From assembly GCA_030272585.1 (NCBI GenBank), contig BSYQ01000008.1, positions 3,596,001 through 3,660,000 on the forward strand: 64,000 nt of DNA, in the 5' to 3' direction. How positions within the stretch are numbered: the first letter of the stretch is position 1; each line of letters begins with the position of its first letter. This DNA is from Bryopsis sp. KO-2023 (lineage: Eukaryota > Chlorophyta > Ulvophyceae > Bryopsidales > Bryopsidaceae). The position numbers and the translations under genes were made by a program. Of this stretch, positions 36,627-49,657 are shown in pieces. The notes beneath the pieces were generated by a model. That model searched no databases and was not told where the DNA came from. It saw only the letters and a program-made list of their open reading frames with translations.

Positions 36627-38828
36627 GTTGCCACATCCCAAAATCCCGAGTCGGTGGTCGCCGCGGTGGCTTCCTTGTTCGTGGACCCACTGTTCAGCGA
36701 CACCACCATCTCTGCAGAAGATGGGAAAGAGTGGCGCTGTCATAAGAATATCTTGGCAGCCAGCAGCAGCGTCTTCCTGACGCTCTACAACTCTGGTGAA
36801 GTCGATTCCCTACAAGTCAGTTCATTTTCTCCCCCCATTTTTCAGCGAAAGCGGCTCACATTATCGAGTGACGGGTCGTCTGCAGGCCTCAAGGAGAGTA
36901 AGAGCAGCGTAGTTTTGATTTCTGATACCACATCGGCCGCCATTGATTGTCTGCTGGGCTACGTTTATACGGGAAGATTGGCTTGTGGTATTGAGAGTGT
37001 GGTGGACGTGTTGGAGCTCTCTCACAGATTCCAGGTGGGGAATACTTCCAGGATGGATTATGAATACGATTCAAAGCAACCTTCCTCTCTGATGCAATCA
37101 ACTGTTAACATACAACCTTGTATGTGCGTCCTTGTGGTTTTCGAATGGGTTCTACTCCGTGCCACCGGCTGGGGGGCTCTGTAGCTGACTCGATTTTTTT
37201 CCCTTGAAACCTGGCTTCGCGCACGGTTCATTCACAAAGGTTGTATGGCGGTGCTAGTTTTCGCTGGCTGTTGTTTCGATAATCTTCAATCGATCCACGT
37301 TGGTTCAGGTTGATTCTCTACATAGCGCAGTTGAGCGGGTTTTGGAGAATAGTATCAGCGACGATACGTGTTGTGAGCTGATCAATAGCTGTAGCAGATG
37401 GTCCAAACAGTTCGAAACATGTAGAAATATATGGACTCGATGCCTGGAGCATTTGGCAGCATTTTTCCATCGCATCTGGAAGCTGGACAGTTTTCTCGCT
37501 CTTGAGTACCATAGCTTCACGAACCTCCTGGAGACCTTTGGGAAAAGCGTCGTTTGTGATATAGAGGACATGAACCAAGCAATCAGCAGGTGACACTACA
37601 GGAAGCAAAAAAATGTTTTAGGAAACCTGTCCTCTTGTGCCAAGTTACAAAACCTATGAATAATTTTGGTTAGGTGGGCGAGCCATGACAAAGAAACGAG
37701 AGTTGTGCATCTTGCGGAACTCAACAGACTTGCAGTCAGCGAGAGGAAAGACATTCCTAAAGATGTGAAATCTTACAGTGTGCTGAAGGAGGGCTCCATC
37801 TCAACTCATCCCAGGTACGTATCGTCGCTACGCTGCCTAAAATGTTGCTGCAGGCAAACATTGAACATTGTGTAACCAAGCAACCTGAAGCACTATGCCC
37901 ACTGGCAGTGTCAGATGTGGGGATCTCGTTTGCCACTTCGATGAGATGTCTCCAGACGTATCGAGCTTCCTTGTTCCGAGGGATGGGTTCTATTACATTC
38001 TTGCAGCTGGTGGAAAAGCTGGGGACTGCACGAATACAATTGGAGGCTCAGGCGCGTTTATTGGGGGGCTGCTCTGGCTGAATGGCGGCGAAGCCATTCG
38101 AGCAAGCATCGGACATAGGTCTAAAGATAATTATGGTGGGGGTTCTGCTGGTGGCGACGCTACATACATCATTGATGGAGGTGAAGTTCAGAAAGACCAA
38201 AAATGTGCTCTCGGGCAGGATATCTGGAATCGAAAGCTTTCCTTCAGGATTGAAGTGCTTGTGTTGCGCGCGTGTAGAGGGAAGTCCTTTGGTCGTGGCA
38301 GGAGGAGGAGGGGGTGGTCAAGGCGGCGACAATGTGTACTCCGTTGATGGAAAAGACGCCGAGCTCTTTGTTTCTGGGTCGAGAGGTGCAGGATCTAACC
38401 AAGCTCCAGGAGGCACCAGCGGGATGAACGGTGGGAGCAGTGATGGTTGCAGCGAAGGTGGTGATGGCTTTTTTGAAGCCGTTCATGGGTGCCCTGATCA
38501 CCATACGAATGGAAAAGACTCCACCCTGGCGACCTCCTTTCGATCACTCAGAGGTGGGCGGGCTGGTAGGAGAGGGTTTGGGGGAGGTGGGGCTGGGTAC
38601 AGCGGCGGCGGGGGAGGGATGGGTGGGGGTGGAGGTGGAAGCTTTGTGTGTCCTCAAGCAATCGAGGAGATAAGGGCGAAAGGAAACTCTTCCCATGGTT
38701 GGATGAAGATATATTATGGCTGGCTGCCAGTTCAAGAGAAGGAAAAGTTGAATAACGAATCCTGTCTGTCCCCTAGGGGCTATGATGGGTTAGAGTGGGA
38801 ATGGCACGGACTACTCCCAGGATTCTGA
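36627..38828 (+). CDS. BTB/POZ protein with C-terminal glycine-rich domain
   Basis: Coding blocks in phase: 36627-37034, 37309-37589, 37674-37814, 37891-38180 and 38248-38828 (stop TGA). The first is a BTB/POZ fold (DPLFSDTTISAEDGKEWRCH, KNILAASSSVFLTLYNSGEV, then YVYTGRLACGIESVVDVLEL), a dimer and cullin-3 adaptor module. The second resembles the helical BACK region that follows BTB. The third is short and charged. The last two encode a glycine-rich domain with a repeated AAGGKAG / AGGGGGGQGG theme (FYYILAAGGKAGDC, GGGGAGYSGGGGGMGGGGGG) similar to the glycine-rich part of ALK-type proteins. The junction 37814/37891 is the least certain. The first exon with the start codon is not resolved. 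A substrate-adaptor role is inferred from BTB only. Confidence 0.68.
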
Positions 38829-39572
38829 AGGCATGAGAACAAAAACTAGCTTCTTGGGCAAGAGAATGTTTCATAGCAGAAACCACCACTTTTGGATATA
38901 AGGGAGTCGCGCTCAGCTGAGATGTCAAGTTGCCAGACTTAGTGGGCTGTGATGTTAATATGCAGATAGCTTTCGATGATTTAACAGATCATGTCTGCTC
39001 GTAAGAACAGCTCATTGGTAAAACTAACTGATTGCAAACTGCAGTACACTGATCAAAACAATCTTCACAATCGAGAGCCTTACCGAACAATTGTGTCCAT
39101 TATTTGCTCCACTCAGATACGCAGCCTAATGGAATACCACTGGCCAGTCTTGGAACAAGATGAAAGAAAAGAAAACATCCTAACCATATAGCACTCACTC
39201 GCTCAAAGACCCCAACCTTGGAAACTTCTTTTTTTTTGTCTTTTTTTCTTTCTTGCTAAAGGTGGGGAACAAAGGGATGCGAGTCGAACACAGTTGGTTT
39301 GGGCCTGTTATTCTTTTTCAAGTCCTCCCCACACACTCCTTACGCAATGATGCTGAAGGAAGAGAACAAAGAGGGTTTTCCTGTCTAAATACTTGAGTAT
39401 ATAATGCCATGGCCTGGTAAATTGCCCAAATCTGCGGACGAGCAGGCACACTTAAAAAGTGTTTCTTGTGTGGCGTGTGTGAGAAAGGTTCGCGTTCTTG
39501 TGTCCACACAGCCCCTGAAACCCTACCCACACTCTCCACTTTATTAATTAATCCCTTTGGAAGCAATCCAGC
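38829..39572. other. Spacer between convergent genes
   Basis: Holds the 3' ends of the BTB gene and the expansin-like gene; no further gene was seen. Confidence 0.5.
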
Positions 39573-40864
39573 TTATGGCGACACCTCAGATTCATAGCGC
39601 TCAGCGATGATCTCAATGTTGGAATTTCCGAGAGTTTTCCTTCTGCCGGTGTATCCTGGCCTGGTGTGGTCCTCGTGATGGTGACGCTTTTCGAATGCTT
39701 CGTAAGGGCAAGTCACAGGTCTATAGTATGTGCCGATGACACCCCATTTCTGGTCTGCCAACTTAAGGAAGGCATGCCACGAGAGGTCAAAGTGTTCCAT
39801 ATCGCCGCAACACCTGGGTAAACGCAACAGAAAACCAACCAGACTCAGATATGACAGTGTGAATGAGTCACCCCCTAGATTCCAAATTTGAGACATATCG
39901 ACCAGATGAAGCAAACTTCCACAAATCCAGCCTTGCTTGAGAGTTTTAGGGAAATTTTGCATTTGTGAGCTTATGGTTGCGAAGGGTTCATGGCAAGTGA
40001 CGACACACAATTCTCACCAGCGCTTATTGTTGGCATAATTCCAGGGCAGAGGGTCAAAACAAGGGCACACATCAGTGATGGTCACAGTGATGATCTTGTT
40101 GGGATCATGGCAGGCAGTGTTGCGATCCAAATGATTCCCATAGTTGTCATAAAACTCCATTGGGCGGCATTTGATTTCGTAACATCTCCTGCAACACCCA
40201 CGAGAAAGGAGTCCAATTCAGGTCTAGGTTCGAAACTTCCGACGAAAGCCGTGACTACCAGGGTCAAGGGATTAGAACAAGCGACGAACAGAACTTGTCT
40301 TAACAGTTCAACGGTGCTTGGATAAGCTTGCGCGTTCAGAATGAAAGAGAGTCTCCTCACCCGCAACTCTGCCAGTAGTCGTAATGTTTGTCGGAAATCG
40401 CGGCAATGTCGAGGCCCGTACCTCGTCCTGGGTACTGGTGACCGTATCCACAGCTTCCACTGCAACGAAACCCCCACAGGCAGGTCAACACGGTGCATCC
40501 TTCCGCAAGGTTACTTGTGGAAGTACAAGCATGGATATTGGCAGGACACAACCCAAACTGCCTGCCCTTGTTCTCGTAACCCCATGAGAGGGGGGTGGTA
40601 TTGGAAAAGGGGTTGGGTTTGCACAGTGCAAGCAGATTACCCCAGCGACGAGACTTACTTGTCGATGGTATCAAAGTAGGTGCTCCGGCCTTGGCGCCAT
40701 CTGCCAGAGTTCTGATAGCTGTAGTAGTCCGCTCCGTGTTTCCCATCGTATTTGTAAAACGGGTTCTCCCCACGGTAGTTGTAGTCGTAGTATTCTTTGG
40801 CCACGGCTACTCCAGCCAGCAGCGGCAGCATGAGCACCAAAGAAGTCACCATTCTGGAAACCAT
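39573..40864 (-). CDS. Secreted expansin-like double-psi barrel protein, 238 aa
   Basis: Four exons in phase: 40864-40659, 40459-40361, 40188-40018 and 39813-39573. A clear signal peptide opens it (MVTSLVLMLPLLAGVAVA). The mature part has the expansin domain-1 landmarks in order: CGYGHQYPG, WQSCGGRCYEIKC, IITVTITDVCPC, RWCCGDMEHFDLS (the HFD motif) and GVIGTYYRPVTCP, with many paired cysteines. Expansins are secreted and loosen cell-wall polysaccharide networks without hydrolysis. Differences: the usual TWYG start is replaced by STYFD, and the C-terminal grass-pollen-type binding domain is absent, with only about 45 charged residues (HHHEDH) after the barrel. A single-domain DPBB protein of barwin or plant natriuretic peptide type is the alternative. 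Confidence 0.85.
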
Positions 40865-42408
40865 TCCTTCTCCTTCTCACCAATTCCTGTCCTCTCCCAG
40901 CTATGGCACCTCAAGCACCGGTCGCAGCCCCACTTTCACCAAAGACTATGCTCCACCGACCGCCGGTCCAGAGAAGGACAATCCACCCATTAATACCATG
41001 GAATTGTGCAATGTTCTTCGTGTCAAATATCACCAGAAAATCAACGCAAAGTTCACATCTCCGTCTGTCTCCATGTGCGGCGGGAACGCGGTTTTGTTGT
41101 TCACCAGAGTGTTCGGAGGCACAGTCTCATGCAATACTGCCGGAACTCTTGCCCAACACCACCGTTTCACAACAAAGACAGAAAACCGTCCCGGTCGTCT
41201 CTGTCATTCATCGCAACTTGGGACGTTCTGGACACAGTTCGGCGTTTTCCTGTTCTTTTCGTGCGTGGAAAGATGGCGTTTCGAAGTTGAACTCAAAGAG
41301 CGTTGAAGGTCAACGCCTGGTTGTTCGTGGAAGCGCAACGCGCTTTTGTTCTGTGGATATTTTGTTCCTCAGATATTATTGTTGGTTCAACGCTCGTGAC
41401 AAGCAGGGAACGCTCCCTTCTGTCATCCTGAATGAAAAACAGAAGTCGTTGCTCGTGATGGGGCCGTTTTAGGTCAGCACCACCAAAGTCTGCAGACTTC
41501 GCCGAGCTCGGCGAAGAGCAAACCTCGAGGTTCCCTTGTCCTTCGCTTTCCGTTGATACGCAGTACTTCGTCTGGATACTGTGGTGCTTGATTCTTTTTA
41601 CAGTCATCCTCCTTGGCTTGGTGATCCTTTCCCAATAATGTGTGGATCTGCCCTCACAGGTGCAAAGATATCACAATATATCTTGGATAGATTCCATGCA
41701 GCAGTCGGGTCGATTCTGTGCTCACTCATTCCTCTATTGGGACTGTGCAATTCTTTTTTCCTCAAGTTTTCTGCACGCGAAACACGCAATCCTCTCCACC
41801 CGGAGAAACGTCATAAGCTTTTTTCGGTAACTATCAGCAGAAATTGCGAAATGCAGAGAACTCAGTGATTAGGTTGCGGAAATATCACATGGTCCAACAA
41901 TCTCTCACAAAAGGGGCAAGAAAAATACAACCCAATCTCAAGTCCAGCCTTCCATGGAGTGCTACAGAAATCAGTCGAGAATAATGAGGATTGAAACCCC
42001 TTCCTGTTCACTAACCCCCCATATTCTATCCACCCAGTGAAAGAGACTGAACACCCCCCCTCTATTTCACAATCAGCAGTTATTTTACAATAATCCATGC
42101 ACAGGCATTGATACAGACAAGCCCCATCCAAAGAAAAAACAAAACACCCAACGGGGGCTGTCGGAATGTAACGAGTGCACCAACACAGACAACGCATTAA
42201 AAATGATCCCCCTCCCCCTCCCCTCCTTTTCATTTCATTTCAATCCTTAATCGTCATTAACCCCCCTCCAGGTGAGAAGATCTTGATGAGGAATGGCACA
42301 GGCAAGAAAATAAAAGGAGAGAAGGCAGCACAACGAGAATACCAGCCTATGCAACAAACATGGTCAGCATGGAACAGACCCACTATCAGCTACACCCTGA
42401 CCAACTAA
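40865..42408. other. Spacer 5' of the expansin-like gene
   Basis: No supportable gene. Plus-strand open frames (40903-41472, 41581-41868) lack family features and splice logic. It should contain the expansin-like gene promoter and the 3' end of the BSD gene. Confidence 0.45.
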
Positions 42409-45400
42409 TCAATCCCAGTTCCCCCAGTCTTCATCGACAGCCTCGCCATCATCCTCCCCATCCTCATCCTCATCCTCATCGTCAGTGTTCTCCGAAATGG
42501 CTTCCGGGATGTCGGTGCTGGGGCCAGCATCGTCTTTGTGAACGGCAGCCGATCTCAAACCGGATTTGTCGCGGGGGGAAGTAACGACACACCTGCAAAA
42601 CACAGGATTAAAAACATGTTCTCTTTGGTTCCTGTGCACACTCTCCTTCCTCCATTCTTTTATGGACACTGGGAGGGGGGGGGGAATATTGGTTAGAATT
42701 GGTGAGGAATCGGGTGACCTGAGTCAAATCCTCCTGGGTTTGGGTTTTTCAAAACAAATTTAGTCTGATTTCTTACGCTGTGGTGACCTGTTTAAATACA
42801 TCCACGCTGGTTTAGAAAAATCTAATAAAAAAACCCTACCATCCACGATTCCCACTGCCATCACTGGTCGACTCCATTTCGACAGTGTCTGACTCCGTGG
42901 CAGTTTTTACTCGTGCAGAGGGGGACTCATCGCTGGCTGTTCGACCTGGAACGAAAGTGACGACAAATGCACAATCAGCAGAATACCACATATTTTTTCA
43001 GGGGAAGGGCTGCACATGGCTTGCTATTCTTTCGTTTCAAAGTTTTATACTGGTGCACATTCCTACCTGACGACTCTTCAGATTCAACAGGGATCGTGGC
43101 TAGTGCTGATGCCAAAGGTTGAGGTTGGCCACCTGAAGATGCAATCAAACATGATGAAGCCCTGATGAAGTCAACCCAACCAAATATACAGGACTTCACC
43201 AGTTGCTAACCTGCAGATGTCGACACGGGCAGAAGCTTTTGCTCCTTGGCATCGTCAAGCGAAACGTTCCGAAAATCGCTGGCAGCCACATCCACATCCG
43301 CATCCCTGCTTTTTTCTCCACCTTCTTCATCTTTTGACAAGGATACGCTCGCAGATTGACGTTCTTGGCTTGTTTCAGCACCGATCGGTTGGTGCTGGGA
43401 GGCTTCCTTTGCTGCTTCTATTTTTGGATCTTGCTGTTGTGGTGGCGGTGGCGGTGCTTCATCGTCTTCATCTTCCATGTCAAAATCATCGTCCCAAGCG
43501 GCCTGCTCTTCCTCTTCGTGGAGTCGAGTTGCTCTTTCAGCGAGCTCTTGTCTCAGTTTGTGTTTCTCTTGAAGCTTATGCAACCTGTCGATCAGCAACC
43601 CAGCAAACCCATCCTTTAGGCAATGAATAACCAAATAAAGATAAAGATTATAGCACGAAAATTGCTCCGTTTTCCCTTTTTTTTGGATATTCCAGAAGCA
43701 GTGGAAAATAATTGCATTCTGAGGGCAAACCCACCTGAAGAAATATCGCGTCCAGAAGACGTCGTATTCGACGATGAGGGGGACTATCCTCGACTGCAGT
43801 TCCGCCATGAACGCATTGCCTTTGATCAACTCTTCGATGTCAGACTTCTGGCCAACGAGGTCAAACTCATCCTTCCATTCAGCGAATTCTTCCTCGTTCT
43901 CCGGCTCGTCGCAATAAGTGCCACTATCTCTTTGCATCGCACTCACCTAACCCAACACCCCCCCAAAAAAAAATTAATAAATTATAAAAAAAAGCAAACC
44001 ATCGGCATAAAACCCACCATCCAGAATAATGAAGCGTAGCATTCACTCAAGAGTAAGACCTGATTCAGAGAAGGTGGATGGATGATTGGAAAAAAAAGGG
44101 AGGATAAGGCTTCGACCTCCATTTTTTTCGAGTTCACACTGTTTCTTAAGGAAAATTCGATGTCCCTTTTCCTGCCAAAAAAAAAGAGCTGTAGGGGGAT
44201 TTCTCACCTCGGATTCGAATCTGCTGTACTTCATTGTGGACAGCGATGTGGAGGATCGGCCCCCACGTCTGCTTCCCTTTGGGCTGGACTGAACAGACTC
44301 CATCTCGTGGTCAATGGTGTCGATTGCCTGTGTCACAATCCAAACCCGCTTCATTCCACAAAAAAACTACTTTTTCCATTTTTTTTGTTTGTTTGTGTGC
44401 ATTTCCATATACTTGATCAGTCTGGGCTGGAAAAAAAAATTGAGAAATTAACCCCCCTAAATTAAAAAAAAAGAGAAAGAAACCAGGGGTGATTGAAACG
44501 GAGAAGCGATGTGGCACCTGTTGTAGTATTCCTCTGGTGCTCGACACCAGGCCCTTCCCGAATCTCGAAATCGAGCTCCCCATTCCATGCAATTGCTGCT
44601 GCACTTCTTTTCCTCTCGGGCCAAAGTCTGGCAGAGGGATCCCCGACTAAAAGCAAGATAAGGGAAAACAAACAGCAATTATGGAGGGATTCTTTTTTTT
44701 TTAATCTTAATTTGTCAAGGAACGACAAATATATATTTACTTGTTTTCTTTCTTTTTTTCCTCACTCAAGATGACAAAACTAAACGTTCCCCTCTGTGAA
44801 CGTTTAAACACCCCGATTTATGATATTCTTCTCCAAGCAAAAAAACAATTGAAGGGCATTCTCAAAAAAAGTGCTGCAGTGTTCTGAACGCAAACTCAGC
44901 AAGTTCGAAATTTCCCCCTCCAAAAAAAAAAAAATAAAATAAATCCCACAATGTTTCGAAGAGGGTTTTTTTGTTTTTGAAACCATTGTAAAAGCACCAA
45001 AACAAGGCAATGCAAACCTCTGGCAAAGTTTCGACGGCTTTCACAGTCATGGCCCCAATTTCTGCAGTTTCGTTTTGTACAGTCTTTCCGAACGTCGCTA
45101 GCTCTGACTTCCAGTCAGTCTCTTGAACACTCGAAACGAACTCATTGGCGCTTTCTTTCACACTGCTGGCCACTGCTTCTGCAACTCCCCACAACGAAAA
45201 GCCCACAGAGCCCTCGCCAGCCCTTGGAGAAAAAAAAAAACAACCCAAAAAAAACCTTATTACTGTTTCTGTTGGCTTTTTTTTTTTGGGGGGGGGGGGG
45301 GGGGGGTTGTTGCTAAAGCAACAATCATAAAAAAAAAATTCGAAACCAATCGTCTTGGCATTTTTCCGGAAAATTAAAAAGAGGACGGCAAGAAGAAAAA

Positions 45401-45909
45401 CTGAGATGTTACATTCTGCTGAGGCAATTTTTCCATAAACCCTCCGAAATGTATATCCAAAAATATATTCTATAGATTTCGAATACCAAATAGCAGCAAC
45501 CCCCTCTCCCAAAAAAAGAGAAAAAAAAAGTGAATCCACGCATGCATGGATCTAGGATTAGGCCTATCGATTTCAATTTTGGGTTTCCAGTTTCGAGAAG
45601 AAAAAAAATTCTTCTTGCTCCCAGAATATTATCTTCACACTGAACAGAAAAAAGAAAGAAAAAAAACCTGCAGTCCATAACAACCCTAAAAAGAAACACT
45701 CTACCTGGCTTGTTGCTGTGCAGGCCTGGGGCTATTTTCGTCGTCCTATGGAAACCCCAACAAACCCAGATTTATTTTTCAGCTGAAAAAAAAACAAAAA
45801 CATACAGCTTTCCAAACGAGACAGGCACTCTCAAGATTTCTTTTCCCGGACGACCTACGTCGTCAACTGGAGCCCCCCCTTGGAGGGCTGATATGAAGCT
45901 CGAAAACAT
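42409..45909 (-). CDS. BSD-domain protein with acidic tail, 506 aa
   Basis: Ten exons in phase: 45909-45859, 45745-45705, 45222-45018, 44646-44518, 44327-44208, 43946-43731, 43613-43211, 43132-43067, 42945-42840 and 42592-42409 (stop). The N-terminal half is amphipathic (WGVAEAVASSVKESANEFVS). Exon 6 is a BSD domain (GTYCDEPENEEEFAEWKDEF, VEYDVFWTRYFFR) with its diagnostic F-W and aromatic pair. Exon 7 is a coiled coil followed by an acidic and P/Q-rich stretch. The C-terminus is a D/E run ending DEDWGNWD. The order resembles BSDC1 and plant BSD proteins, whose role is poorly known; BSD is named after BTF2-like transcription factors, synapse-associated proteins and DOS2-like proteins. Exons 3 and 6 use the same unusual donor GTTTGC. 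Intron 2 carries a T11G19 run. Confidence 0.86.
45277..45306. repeat. T11G19 homopolymer block
   Basis: Eleven T followed by nineteen G on the plus strand, inside intron 2 of the BSD gene. On the transcript strand this is C19A11. Confidence 0.8.
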
Positions 45910-46693
45910 GGGAATGGCCTCGTTGGATTTTTTTTTCCTTTCTTGTTCGTTGTTGGCTTCGTCAAGTTTTTGTAAGGTAGCTGTCGCGTTTCGTGGCCTC
46001 TGCTCGGCCCTGTCTGGATATGTTGCTCCTTCGTTGAGGTAACCAAGTCTTCTCTGTCAGACTCACATGAAATCAAAGTGTGAAATCAAGCGATTGCTGG
46101 ATCGATCAGTGCCGTTTCTGGGCAACTGGCTGCCAGCACTGCAGGGGAGATTTAGTCTATCCCTTTCCTCCATTTGAATGCCTGTGGGTCTGTCGCTTTT
46201 TATTACACTTGTTTTCTTTTTACCAGACCGGTGATGAGGTTTTTTTTACTGAAAGAATAAAACTTCGAGATTCAGAATTGTGGAGAGGGGTGTTTGAATA
46301 ACAAAGTGAAAACACAGAGGACCTGCGAGGTTTCAGGTGCACAGCCATCTTGCGACCTACTCCAGATTCGAAAACCAGCAAGACCTCCCTCCCCTGTTTA
46401 GCATGGGAGTGCGAAGCCTGTGCAGCCAACCCACACAATTTGTTTCTTTCGGTGGCAATGTTTGAAACGACACCTGCACCTTTCAAATTTTCCCACCCCC
46501 ACCACCTCCTCTTTCTCAACGCCCAAAAGAATCATCAAGCCCCGCAATAGATTTTCGACCTGGCGAATATATTCCCTTGAAAATCACAATCCTAACAGAG
46601 ATCCAACCCTCCAACCCCATCATAATTAAAAGGCCAAAAACAAGAAGAAACCCAAAACGAAAACAAAGAAAGAAGCAACAAAAAAAACGGTGT
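45910..46693. other. Spacer between the BSD gene and the end of eIF3f
   Basis: Should hold the BSD gene promoter and the eIF3f 3' end. A 99-codon minus-strand frame (46519-46220) has no recognised feature. Confidence 0.45.
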
Positions 46694-49369
46694 CTATGGG
46701 ACGGAGCCCACGGTGCCGACTTTGTCTCCGATTGCGATTTGCGCTTTGACCAGATTGGACAGGTAAAGGACCAACAAGAGTTCCTGTAATCGTTCATTGA
46801 AGAGCCTTTCGAAATGATCGCAGTCCATGAAGGGCACCATGGACAGCGTGTCTGCCAAATATCTTCCAATGTTGGGGTCCCCTGTGGCCTTCCCAGCCTA
46901 GCCACAAAATATATAACATTTTAGAGAAAACGTTTTCGGAAAGGGAAAATGTATATATTTATTATGAGTATTTCCTGATTGGCTTGTTGCTAAATTTGTC
47001 TTTCCTTGAAATAATCAAAAAGCAACATGGTGATGTGCCGTAAAACCAGTTGGTTAAAAAATAAAACAAAAAAACTGTGGGTGTTGGAGTGGAGGGTCCA
47101 CATGGGGCTTCGAAAAATGAAAAAGGGAAAATAATTAAATAGAAAATAAAAAAATTAAACTTCTTCAAAAGCAAAAACCAAATTTGCAGGAACCTAATGT
47201 GGAAAAAAAAACAGGGGGAAAAAACAATGACATTGGCTCTGGTGATCTTGGCTACCCCACCAAGAAAAAAATAAAATAAAAATTGTAATTTAATTATGGA
47301 AAATTAAAGCAAATAAACAATATATTATGCATATACACATATATAAAATTCAAAAAATAATACAAATAAAGTAATTTTTTTTTCTTCCAAAAAAAATATA
47401 TATGATGACTTACCACGACATCATGTACGTATTCATGGACTTCCGACACCATGCTTTGCAACTTTTTGAAAGAACCCAGCAAACCCTCCGCATCCGTTGG
47501 AATGCTCTCCACCGATCCATTCTGCAACAAGTGCACTGACCACAACAAGAAGAAATACACACGTCAGACATCATGACTAACCCTGTCCTGTTTTCTATGG
47601 ATTTATAATTCTTATTTAAACATATTTTTAGATTTCACTTAGGCAAAAATTCTCCCATAAATAACTGGCTTGCATTGAAGCCGCATAGTTGCAAGTTGTT
47701 TCAAGCAAACGCCGCACAAAAACAAATACCCCTCTGACTTTTTTTTTTCCCTTTTTTTCTTGAGGTTGAACAAAATTGTAAAAATATGAACATGCAAATT
47801 TAATGAATTAATGGAATCGACTCACGTCCAATTTTTTCTGCCTCTTGCATTTGCACTTGGCAATCCACTTCAACAAATTCGGTGGCCACATGATTTCCTT
47901 TCAAAAGCACAGGTCGAGACACATGCGCAGTGATTGCCAGGCTGTCTTTTTCAAGACTGGTGTCCACCACAATATAAACCTGAAAGAAGGGGAAAAAATA
48001 ACAATGAATAAAAAAAAAAAAGACAAATCTACTTCTTATTTCCTGTGGAAGAAAAAAAATAAAACAAAGAAAAAACAGATCCAGAAAACGACCCCCCCCA
48101 AAAAAAACAGAAGAAGCAAAAAAAACAACGAAGTTTCAAGTTTAATTTTCCTGAAAGAAAATAACAGGTTTCAGCAACATCGAAATATGGTTTGCATATT
48201 CCTGCTGTATATATATATATATATATATCTTTTAGCGATCGAAAAATCAATTGAACGGAAGCACACCGGATTCGCCGTGACATTTGCATAGAAATCTTGA
48301 ATCAATGTGTCCACACTGTAAACTTCATGTCCAGAAGAGAACCTGCCAGGAAAAAAAACAAGAAAAAAAATCGCAAATAAGAAGCGTTTACAATATGATC
48401 GATCTCCTCCTGCATCCATTCACAAATCACGCAACATTTGTTGCAACATTAGGATTACATTCAACTCTGCATAACAAACAAATTCCCTGAAAAAAAACGA
48501 GGGAATAGTCTGTTTTGGGAAAAAAAAACAAAAAACACCACCACAAGCAACCCGTCAAACAGAATCGGAGCACAAAACTAAAACATTTTTTTTTTACTGC
48601 GTTGTACTGGAGTCATCATTCATGCATTCATTTCTTTTTTCTTTTCAAATGATTTTCTAAACCCACTCACCATCCGATCACAGTTTCTGTTGGGGCAACT
48701 TTTTGATGCAGTTCGAGCATGGTTTTGTGATGGTTGATATCAATTGAAACCTTTCAAAAAAAAAAAAACACAAAAACAATAAAGCCTTCACCACACCCAG
48801 ACAGAAAAGGAAGTCCCCCCCCCAAAAAAATAAAAATAAAAAATGAACTCCTCAATTTCTCCCAACCATGAAAAAAAAAAAAACTCAATGAAAAGAAGAA
48901 ACACCCCACATCTTTGAATTATACAGTCTAAAAAAGTCCAACATGATTTTTTTCAGAATCACCTTCAAAGCAGTTGAAATGTATTACAGAGAACATAATA
49001 ATATCCTCCCCCCGGTGCATTTCTCCTCTTGAAGGCTTTCCTTACCGACAAGGAATTTTTTTGGGCTTTGGATATCACTGTTTTTTGGATGCAACAGCCC
49101 CCCCCTTCCACAAACCGATTTCAACAATCTCAATACAAAAAAGAAACACAAACCTGTTCCATGCTCTCCGTATGTGGAACCGTGAAGCAGTTGGTGACTA
49201 TGATTTCCCCTTCGGAAACCACTCCCAGCAAGGAGCCAATCACGCGGTTCTGGCTCTGTCCTCGACGAGTGAATGCGTCACAGACCATCAAAGGCACGAC
49301 GGGATGCACTTTCAGGACCACCCCCGCCGGACCTTTCTGAAGATGCAGAGGACCCGCCATTCCACCCAC
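46694..49369 (-). CDS. EIF3F: Translation initiation factor eIF3 subunit f
   Basis: Six exons in phase: 49369-49154, 48750-48671, 48342-48267, 47979-47826, 47535-47414 and 46897-46694, giving 283 residues, close to plant eIF3f. An MPN fold opens it (VLKVHPVVPLMVCDAFTRRG, NRVIGSLLGVV, VTNCFTVPHTE). It lacks the JAMM metal ligands, as normal for this subunit, and is followed by VIGW and FSSG in the expected places. The C-terminal helices read NIGRYLADTLSMVPFMD and LLLVLYLSNLVKAQIAI. It is a structural part of the eIF3 complex in cytoplasmic translation initiation. The junction from exon 4 to exon 5 needs the acceptor before TGCACTTG, which keeps phase. A decayed partial copy lies at 6888-7310. 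A DIRS-type element starts only about 115 bp 5' of the start codon. Confidence 0.93.
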
Positions 49370-49483
49370 CAGTCACGAATAAAAAAACGGAGAACTCAGA
49401 CGCTGCCGGCGAACGCAAAATATCTCCTGCAGGAAAACGGTGGTGTTTTTTTTTGTTTTTGGTTTCGGCTCCAATGTCACACT

Positions 49484-49550
49484 TTTATGCAGAGGTCGGT
49501 GGTACTGCACAACTCAACAGAAACGAGAACCAGAATAATCAAGAAATTGC
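49484..49550 (-). repeat. DIRS element repeat B2 (67 bp, terminal)
   Basis: Same 67-bp sequence and orientation as 49861-49927; plus-strand start TTTATGCAGAGGTCGG. Confidence 0.9.
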
Positions 49551-49657
49551 TCTTACACGCTTTTGTTTCATCAATGGACATAAAGCACTCAAAACAGTAT
49601 ATCCACAACCATGACCCCATGGTCCAAAAATAAATCTAAGGGCGGGTGGGCTCTGGG

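Noticed and set aside
40903-41472. 189-codon plus-strand ORF
   Set aside because: No recognisable motif, mixed composition, and placed in the 5' flank of the expansin-like gene. Not supported as a gene.
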